From JAAXGX01 sp965221595 (GTDB taxonomy: Bacteria; Acidobacteriota; Vicinamibacteria; Vicinamibacterales; UBA8438), in the NCBI GenBank assembly GCA_965221595.1, contig OZ244900.1, positions 1,674,001 to 1,738,000 of the forward strand: 64,000 nucleotides of DNA, read 5' to 3'. The notes beneath the pieces were generated by a model. It ran no database searches. It saw only the letters and a list, made by a program, of their open reading frames with translations, and was not told where the DNA came from. The translations under genes and the position numbers were made by a program. The number at the start of each line of letters is the position of its first letter. Within the stretch, counting starts at the first letter, position 1. Shown one piece after another: positions 33,224 to 41,119 of this stretch.

Positions 33224-34075
33224 ATGCGCCAAGAGCTTCGTCAATTCGACCGGCTGCAGGTCTGGCTGCTGGCCGGGCTGCTGCTCGGCTGCGGGCCGCT
33301 GCACGTGGAGAGCGTGCGGGCTCAGGAGCCCGACGCTCCGTTCGCCCCGGAGATCGGCCGGCCGGGCAAGGACGTCATCTGGGTCCCGTCGCCCGACCCG
33401 CTCGTGGATACGATGCTCGAGATTGCTCACGTCACGGATCGGGACGTCGTGATGGACCTCGGCTCCGGCGACGGACGGACGGTCATCGCGGCGGCCCGGC
33501 TGGGCGCGCAGGCCATCGGGATCGAGTACGACCGGGAACTGGTCGAGCTGTCGCGGGCCCGCGCGGAGGCGGCCGGCGTCGCCGACCGGGCGACGTTCGT
33601 CGCTGCCGACCTGTTCGAGACCGACCTGTCGCCGGCGACGGTCATCACCATGTTCCTGCTGCCCGACCTGAACGCCAGGCTGCGTCCGCGGCTGCTCGAT
33701 CTCGAACCGGGCACGCGTGTCGTGTCGAATACGTGGGACCTGGAGGACTGGGAAGCGGACGAGACGGTCGTGCTCGATCCATGCCCGGGCTTCTGCACGG
33801 CGCTGCTCTGGATCGTGCCGGCCCGCGTCGCGGGGACCTGGGAGTTGCCGGGGGGGCAGCTCCTGCTGGAGCAGCAGTTCCAGATGGTCACGGGCACGCT
33901 GCGCACCGACGCCGGAACGGTCGCGATCGAGGAGGGGCGGCTGCGCGGCGCCGAATTCTTCTTCCGCGCCGGCGGGGCCCGCTACGCCGGGCGCATCCGG
34001 GGCGACATGCTCAGGGGCACCGTCGTTGCCGACGGACGCACGTCCGCCTGGCACGCACAGCGGATGGGGCGGTAG
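33224..34075 (+). CDS. Exported class I SAM-dependent methyltransferase-like protein
   Basis: The 283-residue protein has a hydrophobic N-terminal segment (11-24). It includes LLLGC (possible lipobox, Cys23) and VRAQ (possible signal peptidase site at 34). It is followed by a Rossmann methyltransferase: motif I VVMDLGSGDGRTVIAA at 75-90, IGIEYD at about 98, VAADLFETDL at about 120, and a DUF-type C-terminal half (LEQQFQMVTGTLRT...). Methyltransferases need cytosolic SAM, so an exported one is unexpected; either SAM is bound before export, or the segment is a membrane anchor with the enzyme inside. A GTG at 33203 would lengthen it by seven residues. Confidence 0.72.
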   Translation: MRQELRQFDRLQVWLLAGLLLGCGPLHVESVRAQEPDAPFAPEIGRPGKDVIWVPSPDPLVDTMLEIAHVTDRDVVMDLGSGDGRTVIAAARLGAQAIGIEYDRELVELSRARAEAAGVADRATFVAADLFETDLSPATVITMFLLPDLNARLRPRLLDLEPGTRVVSNTWDLEDWEADETVVLDPCPGFCTALLWIVPARVAGTWELPGGQLLLEQQFQMVTGTLRTDAGTVAIEEGRLRGAEFFFRAGGARYAGRIRGDMLRGTVVADGRTSAWHAQRMGR

Positions 34076-34147
34076 ACGAGGCGGCCGGCCGGCCTGCCCG
34101 TCGTCGTCTTGCGGCTCCGCTAGGGCTAGGCGGCCGACCAATCCTGC

Positions 34148-34182
34148 TGGGGGTCCGCGCCGTTCTACGGCGTAGACCCCCA
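34148..34182 (-). terminator. Terminator-like hairpin enclosing a stop codon
   Basis: Arms TGGGGGTC (34148-34155) and GACCCCCA (34175-34182) enclose an inner GCCG/CGGC hairpin with loop TTCTA, which holds the stop codon (34165-34167) of the minus-strand oxidoreductase. It matches the structure at 7074-7110. Confidence 0.5.
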
Positions 34183-35805
34183 CGACCCGTCGCGCAGGAT
34201 CTCGCCGGCCGCGTTCCGGCCGCAGGCGCCCATGACGCCGCCGCCGGGATGGCTCGCGGCGCCGCACAGGTAGAGTCCCCTGAGAGGTGTCCGGTGGTCG
34301 GCCCAGCCGGGGACGGGCCGCATGAAGAAGAGCTGGTTCAGGTTCATCGCGCCCTGCATGATGTTGCCGCCGGTGAGGCCGAAGGTGCGCTCGAGGTCGA
34401 GCGGGCTGAGCACCTGGCGGTGCTCGATGGCGGCGGGCACGTTGGGGGCGTACTCGGCGAGCAGCTCGATGCAGCGATCGGCGAACCCGTCCTTGACGTC
34501 GTCCCAGTGGGCACCCCCGGCCAGGGTGTAGGGCGCGTACTGCACGAAGATCGAGAGGATGTGCCGCCCGGCCGGGGCGATGGTCGTGTCGACGGCGGTC
34601 GGCAGGGTGATCTCCAGCACCGGGTCTGCGCTCGGCCGACCGGCCCGCGCGTCGGCGTACGCCCGCTCCAGGTAGTCGAGCGTCGCGCCGATGTGGATCG
34701 TGCCGCGGTGCTGCGGCCCGATGCCTTCCGCGGGCAGGCAGCGAAAAAGGGGCGGCTCCGCCAGCGCCAGGTTGATCTTGGCTGACGCCGACGAATAGTC
34801 GATGCCCGCGACCGCCGTCAGGAAGTCGGCAGGCAGGTCGTCCGGGTCCACGAGCCGGCGGAACGTGACGTGCGCGTCGACGCTCGAGGCCACGGTCCGC
34901 GCTTCCACGGCGGTGCCGTCCGCGAGGACGACGCCACGGACCGCGCCGGCGGACGCGGCGATGTGCCGTACCTCCGCTTCGCGGCGGATGTCGACGCCGA
35001 GACTGGTGCACACGGCCTCGAGCGCGTCGGCCAGACCGCCCATGCCGCCCTGCACGTAGCCCCAGACGCCGCGTGCGCCGCCGGTGCTGCCCATTGCATG
35101 GTGTAACAGGACATAGGCGGTGCCGGGTGTGGCCGGCGATGCGAACGCGCCGATGATGGCGTCGGTGGCCAGGGTTGCCCGCAGGACCTCGGCCTCGAAC
35201 CAGCGTTCGAGGATGGGTCGCGCGGCGCCAGACAGCAGCTCGAGCGCCGCCGGCAGGTCGGACCCGAGCCGGCCGAGCTGCCGGTGGAGCCGCCACAGAC
35301 GGGCCGCGTCGCGCAGGCGTCGGGCCGTCCCGCGCCGCCGCGCCCCCGGAGCGGGGAACGGGTTCGGCGCGGGGGCCGCGACGAGGGGCTCGAGCACGCG
35401 CGCCACGCGATCGAGCAGGGCGTTGTAGCGCGGGAACGCCTCGGCGTCACGGGGGCTGAACTTCGCGATCTCGCGCCGGTTGGCCGCGGCTTCCGGACCC
35501 AGCAGCAGGTAGCGTCCATCGGCCAAAGGCGTGAACGACGAAGGGTTGCGCGGCAGGATGATCAGGCCATGTTCGCCGAGCCGCAGGTCGCGGACGATCG
35601 CCGGCAGCAGCAGGCTGATCACGTAGGCGCCGGTGGATACCCGGTAGCCGGGCCACAGCGCCTCGGTGGTGGCGCAGCCGCCGAGCACCGGGCGGCGCTC
35701 GAGGACGCAGACCGATTTGCCGGCCCGCGCCAGGTAGGCGGCGGCGATCAGGCCGTTGTGGCCGCCGCCGATGACGATGCAGTCGTAGCCGCGGTCTTGA
35801 CGCAT
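34165..35805 (-). CDS. PYROXD2/phytoene-desaturase-like FAD-dependent oxidoreductase
   Basis: The 546-residue protein begins with a dinucleotide-binding fold IVIGGGHNGLIAAAYLARAG at 10-29 and an E-R-R-P segment near 36, and has the C-terminal FAD motif GLYLCGAASHPGGGVMGACGRNAA near 508-531. The overall plan fits the PYROXD2/CrtI-like amine oxidase superfamily, which oxidises or desaturates hydrophobic substrates, but no carotenoid genes are nearby. It is monocistronic, facing the M16 protease genes. TACAAT lies about 29 bases upstream of the ATG on the minus strand. The stop codon sits in a hairpin loop. Confidence 0.83.
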   Translation of the reverse strand: MRQDRGYDCIVIGGGHNGLIAAAYLARAGKSVCVLERRPVLGGCATTEALWPGYRVSTGAYVISLLLPAIVRDLRLGEHGLIILPRNPSSFTPLADGRYLLLGPEAAANRREIAKFSPRDAEAFPRYNALLDRVARVLEPLVAAPAPNPFPAPGARRRGTARRLRDAARLWRLHRQLGRLGSDLPAALELLSGAARPILERWFEAEVLRATLATDAIIGAFASPATPGTAYVLLHHAMGSTGGARGVWGYVQGGMGGLADALEAVCTSLGVDIRREAEVRHIAASAGAVRGVVLADGTAVEARTVASSVDAHVTFRRLVDPDDLPADFLTAVAGIDYSSASAKINLALAEPPLFRCLPAEGIGPQHRGTIHIGATLDYLERAYADARAGRPSADPVLEITLPTAVDTTIAPAGRHILSIFVQYAPYTLAGGAHWDDVKDGFADRCIELLAEYAPNVPAAIEHRQVLSPLDLERTFGLTGGNIMQGAMNLNQLFFMRPVPGWADHRTPLRGLYLCGAASHPGGGVMGACGRNAAGEILRDGSWGSTP

Positions 35806-35920
35806 GGCTCGTGGCGCCGCGGGGCGACGGTGGCATTGTATGCCGGCGCCGGCTCGACTTTGGGGCGCTGCCGCGAGTATGCGACACTCAGGCAGGCTAC
35901 CTGCATCCGAGGCAAGACAC

Positions 35921-37717
35921 ATGACGCAGCACTTCGAAAAGCATCCCGCGGGCGGGCGCAGCCGTGCCGCGGCCGGCGGCCGTTGCCGCTTCCTGTCCGT
36001 CCTGCTGGCGGCGCTCGCCCTGCTCGCGGCGGGCTCCGCAACGGGCCAGGAGGTGCAGGTCGTCGAGCATGAGCTCGACAACGGCCTGACGCTCCTGCTC
36101 TTCCCGCGCCCGGGCGATCCGAATGTGGCCGCAGGTTGGGTGGCGAAGGTCGGGTCGGTCAACGAGCGGCCGGGCATCACCGGCGTGGCCCACCTGTTCG
36201 AGCACATGATGTTCAAGGGCACGCACACGATCGGCACGCGGAACATCGAGGAGGACCTGGCCATCATCGCCGCCCTCGACGCGCTCAAGGCCGAGCTGCA
36301 GGTCGAGGAGGCGCGCCTGATCGAGCAGCATCGGCGGGGCGCGATCGACGACCCGCAGAGCCCCGACGTGCGTTCGCCGCGGCATCGGGAGCTGCTCGAG
36401 GAGTTCGAAGCCCTCCTCGCCCGCCAGAGCGAGCTGATGATCAAGGAGGACTTCAGCCGCATTTATACCGGGCAGGGCGCTTCTGCCATGAATGCGGGCA
36501 CGAGCTACGACTTCACGATCTACTTCGTCAACGTGCCGGCGAACAAGCTGGAGCTGTGGTTCTGGCTGGAGTCGGACCGCCTGCTCAACCCGGTCTTCCG
36601 CGAGTTCTACGCCGAGCGCGACGTGGTGCACGAGGAGCGGCGGCTGCGGATCGACAGTACCCCGATCGGCAAGCTGCAGGAGCAGTTCGACGCCATGTTC
36701 TGGAAGTCGTCGCCCTACAGCTGGCCGGTCATCGGCTGGCCCTCCGACATCGAGGGCGTGACGCGCGAGGAGGCGCTGACGTTCTTCGACGTCTACTACG
36801 CGCCCAACAACCTGGCGGCGACCCTGGTAGGCGACTTCGATCCCGACGAAGCCATCGCGCTCGCCGAGCGCTACTTCGGCCGGCTGCCGCGCGGCGCGCG
36901 GCCCGCCCGCGGCCCGCGGACCCGCGAGATGCCGCAGCTCGCCGAGAAGCGCATGGTGGCGTACGCCGAGACCAATCCGCAGGTGGTGATCCGCTACCAC
37001 ACGGTGCCGGACGGGCACGTGGACGAGCCGGCGCTCGTCGTGCTCGGCCAGCTGCTCAACGGGCGCACGGGGCGCCTGTACCGGGCCCTCGTCGAGGATC
37101 AGGAAGTGGCCACGGGGGCGTCGGGCGGCCAGGCGGGTTTCAAGTACGAGGGGATGTTCGAGTTGCGCGGCACGGCCCGGCAGGGCCGCACGCCGGAGGA
37201 GGTGGAGCAGGCGCTCTACGCGGAGCTGGAGCGGCTCAAGACCGAACCGGTGGGCGACCGCGAGCTGCAGAAGGTGAAGAACCAGAACGCCGCCAGCACC
37301 TTTCGTGATCTCGAGGGCAACTTTCAACTGATGATGCAGCTGTTGATTCGCGAGAGCTACCGGGGCTGGGAAACCATCAACACCGATCCGCCGCTGTACG
37401 ACGCGGTGACGGCCGACGACATCCTGCGTGTCGCCAACGAGTACTTCCTGCCCGAGACGCGGGCCGTGGCGATCTACTACCGGGAGGGCGGCCAGGCGGC
37501 CGAGGACGACCGCCTGGCGGGTCTCGACGACCAGGAGCGGCAGCAGGTCGAGCAGATGGCAGGCATGATTCGTCAGGCGAACAGGGAACAGCTCGACCAG
37601 CTGCTGGCGGGCGCGGACCGGATGCGCGCCCAGGCCCCCGCCGAGAGCCAGGACATGGTCGAGGTCATCGTCGAGCTGGTCCGCGAGCGGCTGGCCGAGC
37701 TGGGAGGCGGGCTGTGA
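35921..37717 (+). CDS. M16-family zinc metallopeptidase (catalytic subunit)
   Basis: The 598-residue protein has an N-terminal signal segment (about 22-43, ending TGQE) and a peptidase M16 domain with the inverse zinc motif HLFEH at 91-95 followed by MMFKGT, and the downstream acid in VVHEERRLR. An insert of about 60 charged residues lies between these (EDLAIIAALDALKAELQVEEARLIEQ...), as in other bacterial periplasmic M16 enzymes. The second M16 half (about 280-500) carries NPQVVIRYHTV and LLNGRTGRLYRALVE. It works as a heterodimer with the following gene, which overlaps it by four bases. The ATG at 35921 is chosen because it opens the signal peptide. Confidence 0.9.
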   Translation: MTQHFEKHPAGGRSRAAAGGRCRFLSVLLAALALLAAGSATGQEVQVVEHELDNGLTLLLFPRPGDPNVAAGWVAKVGSVNERPGITGVAHLFEHMMFKGTHTIGTRNIEEDLAIIAALDALKAELQVEEARLIEQHRRGAIDDPQSPDVRSPRHRELLEEFEALLARQSELMIKEDFSRIYTGQGASAMNAGTSYDFTIYFVNVPANKLELWFWLESDRLLNPVFREFYAERDVVHEERRLRIDSTPIGKLQEQFDAMFWKSSPYSWPVIGWPSDIEGVTREEALTFFDVYYAPNNLAATLVGDFDPDEAIALAERYFGRLPRGARPARGPRTREMPQLAEKRMVAYAETNPQVVIRYHTVPDGHVDEPALVVLGQLLNGRTGRLYRALVEDQEVATGASGGQAGFKYEGMFELRGTARQGRTPEEVEQALYAELERLKTEPVGDRELQKVKNQNAASTFRDLEGNFQLMMQLLIRESYRGWETINTDPPLYDAVTADDILRVANEYFLPETRAVAIYYREGGQAAEDDRLAGLDDQERQQVEQMAGMIRQANREQLDQLLAGADRMRAQAPAESQDMVEVIVELVRERLAELGGGL

Positions 37718-39213
37718 GGGCCGGTCCGTGGCGGCTGGCCCTGGTGCTGCCGGCGCTGGTGCTGGCGTCGGCGGTTCCGGCGGCGGCGCAGGATGCCATT
37801 CCGGCACATCCGCGCGACCTGACGTTCGAGCCGCTCGACTTCGAGCCGCCGGCCGCCGCGCAGCATCGCCATACGCTGCCCGGCGGGGGCACCGTGTTCG
37901 TGGTCGAGGACCATGCCCTCCCGCTGGTGGACGTGTCGGTCTTCGTGCGCACCGGTGCCTACCTCGACCCGCCGGGCAAGGCCGGGCTCGCGGCCCTGAC
38001 GGGCAGCCAGATGCGCGCCGGGGGTGCCGCGGCGCTGGCGGCCGCCGACTTCGACGAGGAGGTGGCATTCCTCGCGGCGCAGATCGGCAGCTCGATCGGC
38101 GCCACGATGGGACAGGCGAGTCTCAACTGTCTGACCAGGGACCTCGACACCGCGCTCGATCTGCTGTTCGACATGCTGCGCGAGCCGCGGTTCGACGAGG
38201 CCCGGCTGGACCTGGCCAAGAGCCAGGCGCTGCAGGCCATGGAGCGGCGCAACGACAGCACGCGCAGCATCGAGGGCCGGGAGTGGGGACGTCTGATGCG
38301 GGGGGCGGCGCATTTCTCGACGCGCCCGACGACACGGGCGTCGATCGAATCGATCACGCGCGACGACCTGCTCGCGTTCCACGCGCGCCACTACCACCCG
38401 GGCAGCTTCATCTTCGCGGTCTCGGGCGACGTGACACCGGCCGACATCCTGTCGAAGCTGAGCGCGCGCCTGGCCGGCTGGCCTGCGGCCGGCGGGCCGG
38501 TGCCGGCCGTGCCCGCACCGACCGCCGTGCCGCGCCAGGGTCTGTACGGCGTCGACAAGCCGGACGTCAACCAGGGCCGGGTGTCCATCGGGCACTTGGG
38601 CACCACCCGCGACAACCCGGATCGCTATCCCCTGATCGTCATGAACGACATCTTGGGCGGCGGCGGATTCAGCGCGCGGCTGCTCACGCGCATCCGCTCG
38701 GACGAGGGGCTGGCCTACGGCGCCGCATCGAGCTTCGGCATGGGGACCTACTACGACGGCCTCTTCCGCGTCGCCTTCCAGTCGCGCAGCGAGACCGTGG
38801 CGCGCGCGACCGCCATCGTGCTGGAGGAGATCGAGAGAATCCGCTCCGAGCTGGTGTCCGACGACGAGCTGCAGACCTCGATTGCCTCGTTCGTCGAGAC
38901 CTTCACGCGCAACTTCTCGAGCGCCGCAGCGACGGCCCGCCTCTTCGCCCGGGACGAGTACACCGGTCGCGACCCCGAGTACCTCGCCCGGTATCGGGAA
39001 CGGATCAGCGCCGTGACCGCCGCCGACGTGCTGCGGGTGGCCCGCGAATATCTGCATCCCGACCGGCTGACCATGCTCGTCGTCGGCGACCTCGACGCGA
39101 TCGCGGCGGGCGATCCGGACAATCCGGATTTTCTGCTCGAGACCGTCGCCGGCGAACCCGTCACGCGCATTCCGCTGCCGGATCCGTTCACGATGGAGTA
39201 TCCCGCCCCGTGA
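37714..39213 (+). CDS. M16-family metallopeptidase partner subunit lacking the zinc motif
   Basis: The 499-residue protein has a signal peptide (to about residue 24, ending AAAQ) and an M16 fold: GTVFVVEDHALPLVDVSVFVRTGAYLDP, then PPGKAGLAALTGSQM. The HxxEH zinc site is absent here (sequence reads LTGSQMRAGG). The C-terminal half has the conserved GGGGFSARLLTRIRSDEGLAYGA loop, which supplies Arg/Tyr to the partner's active site. The GTG start overlaps the catalytic subunit gene by four bases (GTGA), so the two are co-translated as a heterodimeric protease. This is a classic arrangement of the M16B pair. Confidence 0.9.
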   Translation: MRAGPWRLALVLPALVLASAVPAAAQDAIPAHPRDLTFEPLDFEPPAAAQHRHTLPGGGTVFVVEDHALPLVDVSVFVRTGAYLDPPGKAGLAALTGSQMRAGGAAALAAADFDEEVAFLAAQIGSSIGATMGQASLNCLTRDLDTALDLLFDMLREPRFDEARLDLAKSQALQAMERRNDSTRSIEGREWGRLMRGAAHFSTRPTTRASIESITRDDLLAFHARHYHPGSFIFAVSGDVTPADILSKLSARLAGWPAAGGPVPAVPAPTAVPRQGLYGVDKPDVNQGRVSIGHLGTTRDNPDRYPLIVMNDILGGGGFSARLLTRIRSDEGLAYGAASSFGMGTYYDGLFRVAFQSRSETVARATAIVLEEIERIRSELVSDDELQTSIASFVETFTRNFSSAAATARLFARDEYTGRDPEYLARYRERISAVTAADVLRVAREYLHPDRLTMLVVGDLDAIAAGDPDNPDFLLETVAGEPVTRIPLPDPFTMEYPAP

Positions 39214-39276
39214 CGCCGGCGGGGGGGGCAGCCTGCCGCCGTGTGCAGTCACGTGCAATAGCAGGCAAGAGTGCGA

Positions 39277-39282
39277 TAATCT
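39277..39282 (+). promoter_or_regulatory. -10-like TAATCT upstream of ftsB
   Basis: TAATCT is nine bases before an in-frame TTG (39292) and 18 before the ATG at 39301. It either gives a leaderless TTG start or a short leader to the ATG. Confidence 0.3.
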
Positions 39283-39300
39283 GTTCGTCACTTGGCCAGG

Positions 39301-39705
39301 ATGAGTCCTTCGACGCGACCCGCAGCCGCCGGCGGCGCGCCGCCGCCGCGCCCGACACGACGCACCGTGCGGTTTCTCGTACTGCTGGTGACGGTCCTCC
39401 TGGTCGGCAACGCGATTCTCGGCGACCGAGGCTACCTGTCGATGATGCGCGCGGCCGACGAAGTGGAGCAGCTCTCGCAGTCGATAGCCGCCGCGCGGGC
39501 GCGCAACGACGCGCTGCGGGAGAGCGCCCGGCAGTTGCGCGAGGAGACCTGGAGGATAGAGGAGCTGGCGCGTGGGGAGCTCGGCCTGATACAGCCCGGC
39601 GAGAAGCTCTTCATCGTCGCGGATCGCCCGCCGGCCGCCGAGCATAAACCCGCAGTCGCGGAGGCTGCGCCCCCCGCGGTCCCCGGGCCGCCTGCGCAGC
39701 CGTAG
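39301..39705 (+). CDS. ftsB: FtsB/DivIC-type septum formation initiator
   Basis: The 134-residue protein has a Pro/Arg-rich cytoplasmic N-terminus, one transmembrane helix (about 27-43) and a periplasmic coiled coil (about 50-85, with EQLSQSIAAARARNDALRESARQL). It ends in the conserved G-E-L-G-L-I-Q-P-G-E block (near 98-107), followed by a Pro/Ala tail. This is the FtsB/DivIC plan; with FtsL and FtsQ it assembles the divisome. The ATG at 39301 is used; a TTG at 39292 is possible. The gene converges on recA, with a long hairpin between. Confidence 0.83.
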   Translation: MSPSTRPAAAGGAPPPRPTRRTVRFLVLLVTVLLVGNAILGDRGYLSMMRAADEVEQLSQSIAAARARNDALRESARQLREETWRIEELARGELGLIQPGEKLFIVADRPPAAEHKPAVAEAAPPAVPGPPAQP

Positions 39706-39764
39706 CAGCCCGTCGTGAAACCCCGCCGCGCCCGTCGACATGCAGCGGGGACTGCCATGGGCTG
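39706..39764. terminator. Long nested hairpin between ftsB and recA
   Basis: CAGCCC (39706-39711) pairs with GGGCTG (39759-39764), and inside it CCCCGC (39721-39726) pairs with GCGGGG (39745-39750). It lies between convergent genes and could act on both strands. Confidence 0.4.
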
Positions 39765-39813
39765 GTAATCCCCATTTGCCGCGCCCGCCGGTCGCGCCCT
39801 TCCGGCAGGCCGC

Positions 39814-40845
39814 TCAGACCGCGGCGGCCTCGGGTTCCTGCACGAGGCCCAACTCGGTGCGCACCCGCTGCTCGATAGCGGCGAAGAGCTCGGGCTTCTC
39901 CTTGAGGAGACGCTTGACGTTCTCGCGGCCCTGCCCGAGGCGTTCGTCGCCATACGAGAACCACGTCCCGCTCTTCTCGACGATGCGGCGGTCGACGGCG
40001 AGGTCGAGCAGATCCCCCTCGCGAGAGATTCCCTCGCCGTACATCACGTCGAACTCCGCCTCGCGGAATGGCGGCGCCAGCTTGTTCTTGACGATCTTCA
40101 CCCGCGTGCGCCCGCCGATGACACGGTCGGCGTCCTTGATGGCCCCGATGCGCCGAATGTCGATCCGGATCGACGAGTAGAACTTCAGTGCGCGTCCGCC
40201 GGTCGTCGTTTCCGGATTGCCGAACATGACGCCGATCTTCTCGCGGAGCTGGTTGATGAAGATGAGGCACGTCCTCGACTTGGCGACGACACCGGTGAGC
40301 TTCCTGAGCGCCTGCGACATGAGCCGGGCCTGCAGGCCGACCTGCGCATCGCCCATCTCGCCGTCGATCTCGGCGCGCGGTACCAGCGCGGCGACCGAGT
40401 CGACCACCACCACGTCGATGCCGCCGGAGCGAACCAGCACCTCGACGATCTCCAGCGCCTGCTCGCCGTGATCCGGCTGGGAGACGAGGAGGCTTTCCAG
40501 GTCGACGCCGAGCTTCCGGGCGTAGGTCGGGTCGAGGGCGTGTTCCGCGTCGACGAAGGCCGCATTGCCCGCGTCCTGCTGGGAGCGGGCGATCACCTGC
40601 AATGCGAGGGTGGTCTTGCCGGAGGCTTCCGGGCCGTAGATCTCCACCACCCTGCCGCGCGGGACACCGCCGATGCCGAGCGCATGGTCGATGCTGATCG
40701 CGCCCGTGGAAATGGTTGCGATGGGCGTGACGCCGCCCTCCTGGCCGAGCCGCATGATCGACCCCTTGCCGAACTGCTTCTCGATCTGGCCGACGGCGAT
40801 ATCGATGGCCTTGCTGCGGTCTGGCTGTGCGCGTTCCACGGGCAT
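39814..40845 (-). CDS. recA: Recombinase A
   Basis: The 343-residue protein has all RecA signatures: the N-terminal QIEKQFGKGSIMRLG (20-34), Walker A GPEASGKT (71-78), VVVVDSVAALVP (Walker B), the L2 loop FINQLREKIGVMFGNPETTTGGRALKFY, and a normal acidic-basic tail. It promotes strand exchange and coprotease cleavage of LexA. An in-frame ATG further upstream (40926) is rejected because the 27 residues it adds are not found in RecA proteins. A consensus promoter lies at 40942-40970, giving a leader of about 90 bases. Confidence 0.98.
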   Translation of the reverse strand: MPVERAQPDRSKAIDIAVGQIEKQFGKGSIMRLGQEGGVTPIATISTGAISIDHALGIGGVPRGRVVEIYGPEASGKTTLALQVIARSQQDAGNAAFVDAEHALDPTYARKLGVDLESLLVSQPDHGEQALEIVEVLVRSGGIDVVVVDSVAALVPRAEIDGEMGDAQVGLQARLMSQALRKLTGVVAKSRTCLIFINQLREKIGVMFGNPETTTGGRALKFYSSIRIDIRRIGAIKDADRVIGGRTRVKIVKNKLAPPFREAEFDVMYGEGISREGDLLDLAVDRRIVEKSGTWFSYGDERLGQGRENVKRLLKEKPELFAAIEQRVRTELGLVQEPEAAAV

Positions 40846-40941
40846 GGGCGACTCCGTTGGTCGATGGGCCGGGCGGCGGGAAAACGGCCGCCACGGTGCG
40901 GCCGGCGAACCTGCACGGTTCTGCATCGTGTCGAGATCGGC

Positions 40942-40970
40942 ATTCTAGAAGCGTACCAGTTTCTTGTCAA
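40942..40970 (-). promoter_or_regulatory. recA promoter (TTGACA / TAGAAT, 17-base spacer)
   Basis: On the minus strand, TTGACA (40970 down to 40965) and TAGAAT (40947 down to 40942) are spaced by exactly 17 bases. This is the best sigma-70-type promoter in the window and faces recA. Confidence 0.8.
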
Positions 40971-40981
40971 GCGAAAACTGG
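40956..40981. promoter_or_regulatory. Palindrome over the recA -35, candidate SOS operator
   Basis: Half-sites CCAGTTT (40956-40962) and AAACTGG (40975-40981) are inverted repeats with a 12-base spacer centred on the recA -35. The position fits a repressor such as LexA. The sequence does not match the operator forms known from Escherichia, Bacillus or alphaproteobacteria. Confidence 0.5.
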
Positions 40982-40995
40982 CGCAACGATGCACG

Positions 40996-41001
40996 TATAA
41001 T
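40996..41001 (+). promoter_or_regulatory. -10 element TATAAT facing the BIG2/LVIVD gene
   Basis: A consensus TATAAT on the plus strand, 119 bases before the ATG at 41120. No good -35 is visible. It implies a leader of about 110 bases. Confidence 0.4.
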
Positions 41002-41119
41002 CAAATGGATCAATGCTTTACAGGATAGGAGACTTTCGCCCCAAAGCTGGCGCGTTGCACTTCCTGCCATACTTGCCGCCGCGGACGTGCGCGATTGTGG
41101 TTGAACCGAGGAGGCTTGG

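Noticed and set aside
40881..40926. An upstream ATG for recA at 40926
   Set aside because: It would add 27 residues absent from RecA proteins; the ATG at 40845 gives the usual N-terminus.
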